Assembly: GCF_002095475.1 (NCBI RefSeq)
Contig: NZ_MLFR01000035.1
Coordinates: 1 to 52,783, forward strand
Source: Pantoea rwandensis
Lineage (GTDB): Bacteria > Pseudomonadota > Gammaproteobacteria > Enterobacterales > Enterobacteriaceae
Direction of reading: 5' to 3'
Length of the DNA stretch: 52,783 bases
Shown: positions 43,407 to 52,649 of the stretch, piece by piece
Layout of the letters: the number at the start of each line of letters is the position of its first letter
How positions within the stretch are numbered: the stretch's first letter is position 1
The notes under the pieces: model-generated
The model's input: the letters and a program-made list of their open reading frames with translations, nothing else
Databases searched by the model: none
Told to the model about the DNA's origin: nothing
Made by a program: the position numbers and the translations under genes

Positions 43407-44768
43407 ATGGATACTCAATCTGCTGCCGCGTTATGGCAGCAACTGTGGCAGGGATTGCGGGGTGCGGATCAACGTCCTGCACTCACCTTTCTCCAGACCG
43501 ACACCTTCTCCTCGGCTTTTGCCGTCAGCGAACTGGCAGCCACCAGCATCGGGCTGGCGAGCCAGGCACTGAGCGATTTACTCGGCCAATCGACTCCCGT
43601 TAGCGTCGATGTGCGCCTCGCCTCGCGTTGGTTTCAACACAGCTTAACGCCACTCAATCGCCCGCCTGCTGCGTTGTGGGATCCCTTTGCCGGCGATTAT
43701 GCCACTGCAGATGGTTGGATTCGCTTACATACCAATGCCCCACATCACCGTGCCGCGATGGAACAGGTATTGGGCCAGCACGCCGATCGTGCGGCATTAG
43801 CCAGCGTCGTGGCACAATGGCAGGCTGAAGTCTTAGAGCAAACAGTGGTTGAAGCTGGCGGTTGTGCGGCGCAAATGCGCAATGAGCAACAGTGGCAACA
43901 CCATCCGCAAGGCATGGCCGTCAACAGCGAAGCCTTAATTGCGCAACAAGCCACTGACGACGCACCCACTCCTGGCTGGAGGCTCCCAACCGCACGTCCC
44001 TTACTCGGCGTGCGCGTTCTCGATCTGACCCGCATCATCGCTGGCCCGGTCTGCACACGCTTTCTCGCCAGCTTAGGTGCTGAGGTATTACGTATCGATC
44101 CCTTCGGCTGGGAAGAACCCACGCTGGAAGAGGAGATCACCTGTGGAAAACGCTGTGCGCGGCTCGATCTCAAAACTAAAACAGGACGCGATCAACTGAT
44201 CGACCTGCTCAAACACGCCGATGTGCTGGTACATGGCTATCGTGCGGATGCGCTGGAGAGGCTGGGATTGGATGCCGAAACTCGCCGTAAACTCGCGCCC
44301 GGTTTGGTGGATGTCAGTCTTAATGCATGGGGCTGGAGCGGTCCGTGGCGCAATCGGCGTGGCTTCGATAGTCTGGTGCAGATGGGATGTGGCATTGCCG
44401 AACGCGGCATGATCTGGAGTGGTGGCACTAAACCCACTCCGCTGCCGGTACAGGCGCTCGATCACGCCACCGGCTACTTAATGGCAGCCGCGGTGTTAGA
44501 AGGCCTGCGTCAGCGACGCGAGAATCATGTGGGATGGCAGGCGCGTTTGTCTTTGGCGCGCACCGCTCGGTTGTTGCAACAGCACGGCGCTGCGCCTCAA
44601 CAGCCACAAAGCGGGATTCACTCGCAGCAAGGCGATGCAGTTGGCACCATTGAGATTAATGCATGGGGGATAGCGGAGAGGTTGCGTGCCGCGGCCTATG
44701 TGCCCGGTACGCCAATGATCTGCGCCACGCCGGGCGTGAAGCTCGGCAGCAGCGCAGCCAGTTGGTAA
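43407..44768 (+). CDS. CaiB/BaiF-type CoA-transferase (453 aa)
   Basis: The C-terminal half carries the class III CoA-transferase pattern: LLGVRVLDLTRIIAGPVCTRFLASLGAEVLRIDPFG (about 190-230), CGKRCARLDLKTKTGRDQLIDLLKHADVLVHGYR and GLVDVSLNAWGWSGPWRNRRGFDSLVQMGCGI. The usual catalytic Asp after LDLKTKTG is to be found in the helix DQLIDLL region. An N-terminal about 180-residue extension looks like a diverged first copy. The acyl-CoA substrate is unknown. GGAG lies before the ATG; it ends convergently against ycdY. Confidence 0.85.
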   Translation: MDTQSAAALWQQLWQGLRGADQRPALTFLQTDTFSSAFAVSELAATSIGLASQALSDLLGQSTPVSVDVRLASRWFQHSLTPLNRPPAALWDPFAGDYATADGWIRLHTNAPHHRAAMEQVLGQHADRAALASVVAQWQAEVLEQTVVEAGGCAAQMRNEQQWQHHPQGMAVNSEALIAQQATDDAPTPGWRLPTARPLLGVRVLDLTRIIAGPVCTRFLASLGAEVLRIDPFGWEEPTLEEEITCGKRCARLDLKTKTGRDQLIDLLKHADVLVHGYRADALERLGLDAETRRKLAPGLVDVSLNAWGWSGPWRNRRGFDSLVQMGCGIAERGMIWSGGTKPTPLPVQALDHATGYLMAAAVLEGLRQRRENHVGWQARLSLARTARLLQQHGAAPQQPQSGIHSQQGDAVGTIEINAWGIAERLRAAAYVPGTPMICATPGVKLGSSAASW

Positions 44769-45329
44769 TTAAGCTTCTTCGTCGTCGCCTTCGTTCAACT
44801 CATCGTACATGGCCTGAATAGCCTCACGACTCAACGCTGCCAGCGTACGGTAAAACGCGCTGGTGGCGTGCGCCTCCACTTTCCCGAGGAACGCACCGCA
44901 CCATGGCAGCAGATAGTCGTTGAACAGCGCCAGTTGTGCAGTAGACTCGTCCTCCGCTGACTGATCTTCCAACCAGGAGGCAGCCAGCATTAACACGCCA
45001 AAGTGATCGGCAGGTGCCTCGCTTAGCGGCATACCCCGTGAGCTCAGGAACGCACGAATCTCTTCCTCTTTCGCTCCGTTTGGCCACTGCGACGCGTATG
45101 GCGGCACGCTGCATTCGCTTCCGACAAACAGCGCGTTGTAGTCAGAAGCCAGCGCCTGCGGATCGCTATTCTGCTGCAAACGCGTCAAGAGTTCATCCTG
45201 CTCCAGCGGCCACTGTTCTTTCAGTTTGCCTTCACGCAATAAGGTGAATAACGGCATTAACAGCGGATCTTGTGGCTGGCGGTTGAACAGCGAGCCGATG
45301 ACGCGACAGAGAATGGAAAACTCATTCAT
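44769..45329 (-). CDS. ycdY: YcdY, TorD-family chaperone-like protein
   Basis: 186 residues, like E. coli YcdY (184 aa), a TorD/DmsD-type all-helical protein. The family hallmark region is YNALFVGSECSVPPYASQW (about 63-81), followed by LSEAPADHFGVLMLAASWLED. E. coli YcdY stimulates the phosphatase activity of YcdX and is linked to swarming. It lies 26 bp after ycdX on the same strand, last of ghrA-ycdX-ycdY. Confidence 0.93.
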   Translation of the reverse strand: MNEFSILCRVIGSLFNRQPQDPLLMPLFTLLREGKLKEQWPLEQDELLTRLQQNSDPQALASDYNALFVGSECSVPPYASQWPNGAKEEEIRAFLSSRGMPLSEAPADHFGVLMLAASWLEDQSAEDESTAQLALFNDYLLPWCGAFLGKVEAHATSAFYRTLAALSREAIQAMYDELNEGDDEEA

Positions 45330-45355
45330 GCAACAGAATTCCTTGAGGTAAAAAG

Positions 45356-46093
45356 TTAAAAGTCTGCAAATTCAGCAATATGCTTGCCGGTGCGCTGTTC
45401 GAGAAAATCGAGCAGACGGCGTGGCGTGACATTTAACACGCGATCTTCAGGAAAATCCACCTCGCGCGTAATACGGATGCAGTGTTCGAAGTGACCCAGC
45501 GTGAAAGCGGTATGCGAATCAGAGCCAAAGGCCAGGCGCCCGCCCGCATCACGCACCGCTTCGGCTATCGCGCGGCAGTTCGGTTCACTACCCGGGCGTG
45601 AATGGGTAAAGGAAGAATTGTTAATCTCCAGCGCGACATCATAATGCGCGGCCGCTTCGGCAATTGCACGGATGTCAATAGGGAACTTTGGATTTCCTGG
45701 GTGAGAAATAATGTGTACCAACCCACCCGCCATCGCCGCAATCATCGCTTCAGTGTGATGGGCTTTATCACGGGGCGCATAAACTGGCTCGTGGAAACCG
45801 GCCACAATCAAGTCCAGCGCATCCAGCATCGGGCCACTGCAATCAATCTCACCCTGCTGATTTTTGATGTTGGCTTCAATGCCACGTAACACACCCACGC
45901 CATCAATCACACGCGGCCAGATGCGCATATTAACGAAGTGCCAGTAGTGCGGTGCATCGGCCATATCTGGGCCGTGATCGGTGATAGCAAACAACTTCAA
46001 GCCATTCTGTTTCGCCTGCACCACATAATCATGCAGTGTGCTGTAAGCGTGGGTACTGGCAACGGTGTGCATATGCAAATCGACGGGATACAT
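45356..46093 (-). CDS. ycdX: YcdX, PHP-family zinc phosphatase
   Basis: 245 residues with the PHP metal motifs: YPVDLHMHTVAS (residues 2-13), TDHGPDMADAPHYWHF, GIEANIKN, VAGFHEPVY, ISHPGNPKFPID, EINNSSFTHSRPG and FGSDSHTAF. The YcdX trinuclear zinc site is formed by these His/Asp/Glu residues. It acts as an alkaline phosphatase assisted by YcdY; the physiological substrate is not settled. It follows ghrA by 23 bp, as in E. coli. Confidence 0.95.
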   Translation of the reverse strand: MYPVDLHMHTVASTHAYSTLHDYVVQAKQNGLKLFAITDHGPDMADAPHYWHFVNMRIWPRVIDGVGVLRGIEANIKNQQGEIDCSGPMLDALDLIVAGFHEPVYAPRDKAHHTEAMIAAMAGGLVHIISHPGNPKFPIDIRAIAEAAAHYDVALEINNSSFTHSRPGSEPNCRAIAEAVRDAGGRLAFGSDSHTAFTLGHFEHCIRITREVDFPEDRVLNVTPRRLLDFLEQRTGKHIAEFADF

Positions 46094-46116
46094 CCTCTTC
46101 TCCTGACACTAGTGAA

Positions 46117-47055
46117 TTAATAACCGCGCTGACGATCGACCAAGCCATTCGGCATTTGCCCTTGCTCCAGAGCAAGTATGGCACCCGCCATATAATCCAT
46201 CGACTCGGCTGGCAACGTCATGGCTGCAGTATGTGGCGTTATTGTGACATCTGGATGAGACCAAAGCGGGTGATCCACCGGTAAGGGTTCGGTCTGGAAC
46301 ACATCCAGCGCCGCACCCGCCAACTGGCCGCTGTTAAGTGCGGCCAGTAGATCCGCTTCCACCACATGCGCACCGCGCGCCAGATTAAGGAAGAAGGCCC
46401 CACGCGGTAACACGCTGAGTAACCGCTCATCAATCAGATTAGTGGTTTCCGGTGTAGCAGGAAGCAGGTCAATCACGACCTGAGTGCCATCCAGAAACGC
46501 GTCCAACTGTTCACGTCCATGGAAAGCCTGCACGCCGTCGATGGTTTTGGGTGTGCGGCTCCAGCAGCGCAGCGGGAATCCCCACTGACGTAAGCTTTCC
46601 AGCACGCTACGCCCCAATACGCCCGCGCCAAGGACACCGATCGTAAAGTTTTCACGCTCACGATCATCCAGAGGTAACCATTGCGCTTGCTCTTGCAGTT
46701 GCCGATATTCGGCAAAGCGACGGAACCAACCCAGCACGCACCAGTTAGCATACTCCTGCATCTGACGTGCCATGCCGGTGTCTTCAAGACGAAACAACGG
46801 AATATCATCGGAAAGCATTTCTGGATGCGCACTTAACTGCCTCAGAATTTCATCCACGCCTGCACCCATGGCAAACACCGCTTTTAAGGATCGCCCCGCT
46901 AGCATCTCGGTAGGCGGTGAACGCACGATGGCGTAATCCGCTGGGGCATTGTCCCCCGGCTGCCATTGGCGGACAGTGGCCTGTGGCACTCGCTGGCGCA
47001 TGCCGTCTATCCAGTTCTGCGGGTTTATCGAGGGGTGATACCAGATGATTTCCAT
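46117..47055 (-). CDS. ghrA: GhrA, glyoxylate/hydroxypyruvate reductase A
   Basis: The ATG at 47055 with GGAG upstream gives 312 residues, equal to E. coli GhrA; a frame open to 47160 adds 35 residues without support. Features: IIWYHPS start, Rossmann motif GVLGAGVLGRSVLESLRQWGF, CWSRTPK, the catalytic Arg in LNLARGAHVVEADLL and Glu/His in TITPHTAAMT. The NADPH-dependent enzyme reduces glyoxylate and hydroxypyruvate to glycolate and glycerate. First gene of the ghrA-ycdX-ycdY set. Confidence 0.95.
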   Translation of the reverse strand: MEIIWYHPSINPQNWIDGMRQRVPQATVRQWQPGDNAPADYAIVRSPPTEMLAGRSLKAVFAMGAGVDEILRQLSAHPEMLSDDIPLFRLEDTGMARQMQEYANWCVLGWFRRFAEYRQLQEQAQWLPLDDRERENFTIGVLGAGVLGRSVLESLRQWGFPLRCWSRTPKTIDGVQAFHGREQLDAFLDGTQVVIDLLPATPETTNLIDERLLSVLPRGAFFLNLARGAHVVEADLLAALNSGQLAGAALDVFQTEPLPVDHPLWSHPDVTITPHTAAMTLPAESMDYMAGAILALEQGQMPNGLVDRQRGY

Positions 47056-47261
47056 ACTGCTCTCCTTTTTTCCTTCAGACTCAGGCAAATGCCGTTTGGG
47101 GGCAAGCAAAAACCTTAGGGTTTGTACAATCTCTTCGGTGATTAATTCCAAACGCTTCACATTTCCATCGCCTTAAGGGGATAAGCGGCAGATAAGCGAC
47201 TAAAGTTGTTCGTGTGGTCAATGCGTTAGCACACCACCTTTTCGGACAAGGAGAAAAACCG

Positions 47262-48941
47262 ATGATAAAAAATGTCGTATTTACGCCCTCGCGCCTGACC
47301 TTTTTATTGAGCGCGGCCCTGCTGGCCGGTTCCCCCATCGTGCAGGCTGCAGATGATAGCCGTATGCTCAGCAGCCAACCGCAGCCGCCCGATATTCGCT
47401 TAGGGCCGCTCTTTGAAGCTGTGCAGCAGGCGAAATTTTATCCGGACCAGAAAACCTTTGCCGATGCGGTGCCAAAATACAATCCGTCTTCGATTTTGGC
47501 CGATTGGCAGATGCAAAAAAGCCAGCGCAACTTTGACCTAAAGCACTTTGTCGATGCCAATTTCACCCTGCCAAAAGAGCAGGATAAATATGTGCCACCC
47601 GCGGGACAGAGCCTGCGCGAACATATTAACGGTTTATGGCCTGTGCTGACCCGCTCCACACCCAGCGCCAGCCAATACGATTCGCTGCTGCCGCTGCCAA
47701 AACCCTATGTGGTTCCCGGCGGGCGCTTCCGTGAAGTCTATTACTGGGACAGTTACTTCACCATGCTGGGTCTGGCAGAGAGCGGGCACTGGGATCGCGT
47801 TCAGGATATGGTGGACAACTTCGCGACCGAGCTCGACAAATATGGTCATATCCCGAACGGCAACCGCAGCTACTATCTCAGTCGTTCTCAGCCCCCGTTC
47901 TTCAGTTTGATGGTGGATCTGCTGGCGACACATAAAGGGGATGAGGTTTATCGTCAGTATCTGCCGCAGTTGCAGAAAGAGTATGACTACTGGATGGCAG
48001 ACAGCGATAAAGTGGCTGCCGGACAAGCCAGTAAACGCGTAGTCAAGTTAAGCGATGGGACGGTGCTGAATCGCTACTGGGATGATCGTGATGCCCCGCG
48101 CACCGAATCTTGGCTGGATGACGTCAATACCGCCAACAAGGCACCGGATCGCAACAAACAGCAGGTGTATCGCGATCTGCGGGCAGGTGCCGCATCGGGT
48201 TGGGATTTCAGCTCACGCTGGTTTACCGACGCCCATAATTTGGCTTCGATTCGTACTACACAAATCGCACCCGTGGATCTCAATAGTTTGATGTTCCATC
48301 TTGAGCAGGTGTTGTCGAAAGCCTCGAAACTGGCGAATCAGGATGACCAAGCCAAACAGTTTGCTCACGATGCTGAAAAACGTCAGGCGGCAATTAACCG
48401 GTATCTGTGGAACGAGAAACAGGGCTGGTACGCGGATTACGACTGGCAGAAAAAACAGATTCACCCGCAGCTCACGGCTGCAACGCTGTTCCCACTTTAT
48501 ATGCAGGTGGCGAGTGAGAAGCAAGCCGAGCGTACCGCTGCAGCCGTTGAAAAACAGCTCTTGAAACCGGGCGGCCTGGTGACAACCACCGTCAATAACG
48601 GACAACAATGGGATGCACCTAACGGCTGGGCACCTCTGCAGTGGGTGGCAGTTGAGGGGCTGGAGCACTATAAACAGCCGAAGCTGGCAAAAGAGATTGG
48701 TCAGCGTTTCCTGCAAAATGTGCAAACCACTTATGACAAAGAACACAAGCTGGTTGAGAAGTACGTTGTGGAAGGCGCACAGCTCGGCGGTGGTGGTGGT
48801 GGGGAATATCCTTTGCAGGACGGTTTTGGCTGGACCAATGGCGTGACGCTCAAGTTGTTGGATAAGTATTGTCCGAAAGACAAGACCTGTAACAACGCCA
48901 GTGATATTCCCAATCTCCCAGCGTTGAGTGCAGAGAAATAG
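47262..48941 (+). CDS. treA: TreA, periplasmic trehalase
   Basis: 559 residues, GH37 family. A Sec signal peptide (TFLLSAALLAGSPIVQA then AD) is seen at about residues 13-33. Trehalase signatures PGGRFREVYYWDSYF (about 149-163) and QWDAPNGWAPLQW (about 446-458), plus GGGGGGEYPLQDGFGWTNGV, are all intact. It splits trehalose to two glucoses in the periplasm during osmotic growth. Start at ATG 47262 (AAGGAGA upstream) rather than a frame open from 47214. Divergent from ghrA. Confidence 0.95.
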   Translation: MIKNVVFTPSRLTFLLSAALLAGSPIVQAADDSRMLSSQPQPPDIRLGPLFEAVQQAKFYPDQKTFADAVPKYNPSSILADWQMQKSQRNFDLKHFVDANFTLPKEQDKYVPPAGQSLREHINGLWPVLTRSTPSASQYDSLLPLPKPYVVPGGRFREVYYWDSYFTMLGLAESGHWDRVQDMVDNFATELDKYGHIPNGNRSYYLSRSQPPFFSLMVDLLATHKGDEVYRQYLPQLQKEYDYWMADSDKVAAGQASKRVVKLSDGTVLNRYWDDRDAPRTESWLDDVNTANKAPDRNKQQVYRDLRAGAASGWDFSSRWFTDAHNLASIRTTQIAPVDLNSLMFHLEQVLSKASKLANQDDQAKQFAHDAEKRQAAINRYLWNEKQGWYADYDWQKKQIHPQLTAATLFPLYMQVASEKQAERTAAAVEKQLLKPGGLVTTTVNNGQQWDAPNGWAPLQWVAVEGLEHYKQPKLAKEIGQRFLQNVQTTYDKEHKLVEKYVVEGAQLGGGGGGEYPLQDGFGWTNGVTLKLLDKYCPKDKTCNNASDIPNLPALSAEK

Positions 48942-49011
48942 CTTTAATTTTTTCGTTAATACCACCACTTAAGGGCGCAAGAGGAGTGGCTACCGTCCTG
49001 TACGTCAAGCA

Positions 49012-49146
49012 TTTGTAGGGTACGGCCTTCAGGCCGCCCAACAGGTGCGCGACAAGGCTCGCCCCAGCAAAATAACCCTAGCGGTGCAATTTATCGCGCA
49101 TTCTGCAGCCGTATTCGATTGCACTTTGCGCGATAAATCGCCCTGC
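49012..49146. repeat. REP-like palindrome cluster downstream of trehalase
   Basis: TTGTAGGGTACGGCCTTC/AGGCCG gives a palindrome CGGCCT-TC-AGGCCG at 49023-49036. Further on, ATTTATCGCGCA (49089-49100) pairs perfectly with TGCGCGATAAAT (49127-49138), with a competing pair GTGCAAT (49084-49090)/ATTGCAC (49118-49124). CCTGCTAC ends the block, mirroring the GTAGGG flank. Confidence 0.75.
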
Positions 49147-49191
49147 TACACCTCCCCGCAAATTCACATCTTGAAACACACCTCACTTAAA

Positions 49192-49205
49192 GATAATAAT
49201 TATCA
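49192..49205. promoter_or_regulatory. Fur box of the TonB-dependent receptor
   Basis: GATAATAATTATCA is the core of the Fur 19-bp inverted repeat (GATAATGATAATCATTATC). It lies 86 bp before the receptor start, the usual promoter distance, so repression by iron-loaded Fur is predicted. Confidence 0.8.
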
Positions 49206-49291
49206 CTCTAATATCGATTCCCATTCTTACACTTGTGGCGGTATCTCAGCTATCACCGCTACTTAGACGGCTTTTAGTTAAAGGATTACAG

Positions 49292-51388
49292 ATGTCGCTT
49301 TTCACCCTCAGTCGTGGCCGCGTGCTTTGCGCCTTAGCTTTAGCACTGCCAGCTGCTACCTTCGCCGAAGATTCTATGGTCGTGTCCGCTCAACCTCAGG
49401 AGAGCGCTAACTCACCCACGCAGGGCTATCTCGCTACACATAGCAGCGGTGGCAGTAAAACCGATCAGCCCTTAATCACCACACCGCAATCCATCTCGGT
49501 CATTACGCGCCAGCAAATTGAGGATCAGGGCGCACAGGATTTGAACCAGGCACTGAACTATACGCCAGGCGTGTTTACCAACTTCGGCGGTGCGGCAACG
49601 CGTTACGACACCATCGCACTACGCGGTTTCCATGGCGGCGATGTCGATAACACCTTCCTTGATGGCCTGCGCATCATGAGCGACGGTGGCAGTTTCAACA
49701 TCCTGCAGGTGGACAACTGGTTCCTTGACCGTATCGATGTGATCAAAGGCCCCTCCTCTGCGCTGTATGGCCAGACGGTGCCAGGTGGGTTAGTCAATAT
49801 GGTCAGTAAGCGTCCTCAATTTGCCGAGGAAGGTCATTTCCGCCTCTCAACTGGGACCAACGCCACCAACAGCGCCGCTTTTGATTACACCAATGCCATT
49901 AATGATCAATGGGCATTCCGCCTGACCGGCATCACGCGTAACAGCGACACGCAATACGATCACACGCGTGAAGAAAAATATGCCCTTTCGCCACAGTTGC
50001 AATGGCAACCCAGCGAAGACACCAGCCTGTTATTACGTGCTTATTTGCAAAAAGATCCTTCCGGCGGTTATCACGGTTCAGTACCCGCTGACGGAACGCT
50101 CTACAGCCACAATGGACGCAAGTTAAGCGATAGCTTTTACGAAGGTGATAGCGCTCTCGATCAGTTCAAGCGTAACGAACAGATCTACAGCTATGACTTC
50201 TCCCATCGATTCAATGATGTCTGGTCGTTCACCTCCACCGCCAGCTACAGCCATTCGAATGTCGATCTCGATCAGGTATATCAAATTGGCTGGAATGCCA
50301 CTCAGCCTGATTTGCTGACCCGCTACTACTCCGGTGAACGCTCATCACTCAGTGCATGGGCCAATGACAATCGCCTGCAAGCCGATTTCGAGACCGGTGC
50401 AGTGCAACATCGGGTGATTTTGGGCGCTGAATACCATCGCTACAAAAACGATCTGAGTAAGGCCAGCGGATACGCCAGCTCACTGAATCCATGGACCGGT
50501 GAAACCGTCGGCGCCATGCCCGATTACAGCTGGTCAGAGTCCACGCGTCGCTACTATCAAACCGGTCTCTATTTGCAGGATGAGTTGCAACTGGATCGCT
50601 GGCATCTGGATCTCTCTGGCCGCTATGACCGCATCGTGTCGAATAACGGCACCAGCCGCCGTCAGGACGATCACATCAGTGGTCGCGCTGCACTGCTGTA
50701 TGCCTTTGACAGTGGCATCTCGCCGTATGTCAGTTGGAGCCAGGCGATTACCCCGGCCTCACTCACCGATCCTTACGGTAACCAGCTGAAACCGACAACG
50801 TCCGAGCAGTACGAAGCGGGTGTGAAATATCAGCCGGTGGGTACACGGGATATGTACTCGATTGCCGTGTATGACCTGACGCAGAACGACGTGGCTAACC
50901 GCAACGTCCTCGACAGCACCTATACCCCGTCAGGAAAAGTGCATTCACAAGGGATTGAGCTGGAAGCGCGCAACCAGCTGACACCACGCTTCAGCACTAT
51001 CGCCGGTTATACCCTCAACCATCTGCGCTTTAAGGATTCGGTAGACGGTAACGACGGCCATACACCGTACGTCACCCCTAACAGCATGGCTTCATTCTGG
51101 GGACATTATCAGTTTGATTACGGTTTGAGTGCCGGTGCAGGTGTGCGTTACATCGGTAAACAGTGGGCGGACAATGAAAACACCACTCGTTTGCCGTCCG
51201 TCACGCTGTTTGATGCTTCAGTACGCGCCGATTTGGGTGCATGGGATTCACAGCTGAAAGGTGCATGGTTACAGGTCAATGCTAATAACCTGACCGATAA
51301 AAAGTATCTTACCGCCTGTTACGGCACGGGTTATTGCTATCGAGGTGCCGAACGCACCGTGATGGCGACCGTGGGCTACGATTTCTAA
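49292..51388 (+). CDS. TonB-dependent siderophore receptor (ferrioxamine FoxA/FhuE-like)
   Basis: 698 residues from ATG 49292 (AAAGGA upstream). A signal peptide ends in LALPAATFAE, a TonB-box-like segment DSMVVSAQ follows, then a plug domain (PQSISVITRQQIEDQGAQDLNQALNYTPGV, YDTIALRGFHG, FLDRIDVIKGPSSALYGQTVPGGLVNMVSKRP) and a 22-strand barrel ending in Phe (MATVGYDF). Plug motifs and size fit hydroxamate receptors; in Erwiniaceae the likely ligand is ferrioxamine, but this is inferred. Repression by Fur is predicted from the box upstream. Confidence 0.92.
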   Translation: MSLFTLSRGRVLCALALALPAATFAEDSMVVSAQPQESANSPTQGYLATHSSGGSKTDQPLITTPQSISVITRQQIEDQGAQDLNQALNYTPGVFTNFGGAATRYDTIALRGFHGGDVDNTFLDGLRIMSDGGSFNILQVDNWFLDRIDVIKGPSSALYGQTVPGGLVNMVSKRPQFAEEGHFRLSTGTNATNSAAFDYTNAINDQWAFRLTGITRNSDTQYDHTREEKYALSPQLQWQPSEDTSLLLRAYLQKDPSGGYHGSVPADGTLYSHNGRKLSDSFYEGDSALDQFKRNEQIYSYDFSHRFNDVWSFTSTASYSHSNVDLDQVYQIGWNATQPDLLTRYYSGERSSLSAWANDNRLQADFETGAVQHRVILGAEYHRYKNDLSKASGYASSLNPWTGETVGAMPDYSWSESTRRYYQTGLYLQDELQLDRWHLDLSGRYDRIVSNNGTSRRQDDHISGRAALLYAFDSGISPYVSWSQAITPASLTDPYGNQLKPTTSEQYEAGVKYQPVGTRDMYSIAVYDLTQNDVANRNVLDSTYTPSGKVHSQGIELEARNQLTPRFSTIAGYTLNHLRFKDSVDGNDGHTPYVTPNSMASFWGHYQFDYGLSAGAGVRYIGKQWADNENTTRLPSVTLFDASVRADLGAWDSQLKGAWLQVNANNLTDKKYLTACYGTGYCYRGAERTVMATVGYDF

Positions 51389-51401
51389 TCAGCCATAAAA
51401 A

Positions 51402-51430
51402 AAATCCGCACCCCAATGAGGTGCGGATTT
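51402..51430. terminator. Bidirectional terminator after the siderophore receptor
   Basis: Perfect 11-bp stem AAATCCGCACC/GGTGCGGATTT with loop CCAATGA, preceded by an A run. It serves the receptor gene and the convergent small gene. Confidence 0.92.
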
Positions 51431-51450
51431 CGTTAAATCATTGAGGACTG

Positions 51451-51699
51451 TCAGGTGCGAACTTTACGGTAAATCCACAGCACTACGATGGCACCAATCA
51501 CCGCCACCACAAAGCTGCCGAAGTTGAAACCGTCAACTTTGCCAAATCCAAATAGGGTACTGATCCAGCCACCGACCACCGCACCCACAATACCCAGCAC
51601 GACGGTGATAATAAATCCGCCACCATCTTTACCTGGCATGATCCATTTAGCGATAATCCCGGCAATCAAACCAAAAATAATCCATGAAAGAATACCCAT
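51451..51699 (-). CDS. GlsB/YeaQ/YmgE-family membrane protein
   Basis: 82 residues, three hydrophobic helices with small Gly-rich packing motifs: GILSWIIFGLIAGIIAKWIMPGKDGGG, FIITVVLGIVGAVVGGWIS and FVVAVIGAIVVLWIYRKVR. The IMPGKDGGG turn is diagnostic of the family annotated as transglycosylase-associated. The proteins are general stress-induced in E. coli; molecular role unknown. Confidence 0.94.
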   Translation of the reverse strand: MGILSWIIFGLIAGIIAKWIMPGKDGGGFIITVVLGIVGAVVGGWISTLFGFGKVDGFNFGSFVVAVIGAIVVLWIYRKVRT

Positions 51700-51885
51700 T
51701 TACTGCTCCTTACGTTATGAATCAATGTGTTCACTGCGGTAAGTATAGTCGGAGATTTTCACTCTGCCTGGTGAGCGCAACGGTAAAATAATCGTTAGCA
51801 GGCTAAAGCTTTTTATAGCCAAGCCGATAACAAATCGATGGCATTGGCACTCATGATAATAACAATCGGATAAGTGGAGCAGGAC

Positions 51886-52620
51886 GTGAAAGAAGCCGAT
51901 AAAGAACAATACCTCAAACGCGGTACGTTGGCGGTATTGAACGTGATGAAGGATCTGTTACGTTACCAGACGCCGTTGATGGTCAATTTTTCTCGCGGCC
52001 AGTTTATTAGCCGTTTACTCGCTGCCGACGAAGAACAGGTTGTCTTCGATCTTGGTAGCAATGCGCTGGATAATGATTTAGCCCTGCAGGGTGGTGAAGT
52101 GAATATCGCCGCCGAAACCCAAGGTGCCAAAGTTGAATGTGGTCTGACCGGATTACAACGCATCGAATTTGAGGGTTTACCCGCTTTTGCCGCCCCGTTA
52201 CCCGAGTTGCTTTGGCAGATTCAGCGCCGTGAATTTTTCCGTGTCAGTGCGCCGATGGAACCCGTCTTCTACTGTCACAGTGAATGGCCGGATGGTAGCA
52301 AAGCACGTTTTCGCTTACAAGATCTCTCGCTCGGTGGTGCTGGCGTGTTGCTGGATGAAGCTTTGCCTGAAGGGTTAAATCGTGGCGACACCTTTAAGAA
52401 GTTGCGGGTAGAGCTAGGCGAATATGGCCATTTTGAGGTGACGGCACAACTGCTGCACATTGGTGAACGCAGCACCATTACCAGCAAAAATGAAACGCGC
52501 ACCACGCCACGTCTGAGCTTCCGCTTTACCGTTATCGAACCGGTGCAAGAGCGTCAGTTGCAGCAGGTTATCTTTGCACTGGAACGTTTGGCGCGCGACA
52601 AGGCGAACCGTTTTCAGTAA
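51886..52620 (+). CDS. ycgR: YcgR, c-di-GMP-responsive flagellar brake protein
   Basis: The GTG at 51886 with GGAG about 8 nt upstream gives 244 residues, as in E. coli YcgR (244); a GTG at 51874 is also in frame. An N-terminal YcgR_N domain (about 1-110, LAVLNVMKDLL, AETQGAKVE) is followed by a PilZ domain with the c-di-GMP motif QRREFFRVSAP and DLSLGGAGVLLDEAL (about 150-160). The protein binds the flagellar motor and slows it when c-di-GMP is high. The final helix ERQLQQVIFALERLARDKA is conserved. Confidence 0.95.
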   Translation: MKEADKEQYLKRGTLAVLNVMKDLLRYQTPLMVNFSRGQFISRLLAADEEQVVFDLGSNALDNDLALQGGEVNIAAETQGAKVECGLTGLQRIEFEGLPAFAAPLPELLWQIQRREFFRVSAPMEPVFYCHSEWPDGSKARFRLQDLSLGGAGVLLDEALPEGLNRGDTFKKLRVELGEYGHFEVTAQLLHIGERSTITSKNETRTTPRLSFRFTVIEPVQERQLQQVIFALERLARDKANRFQ

Positions 52621-52649
52621 TGCATGAAACCCGCACGTTGACATCACTG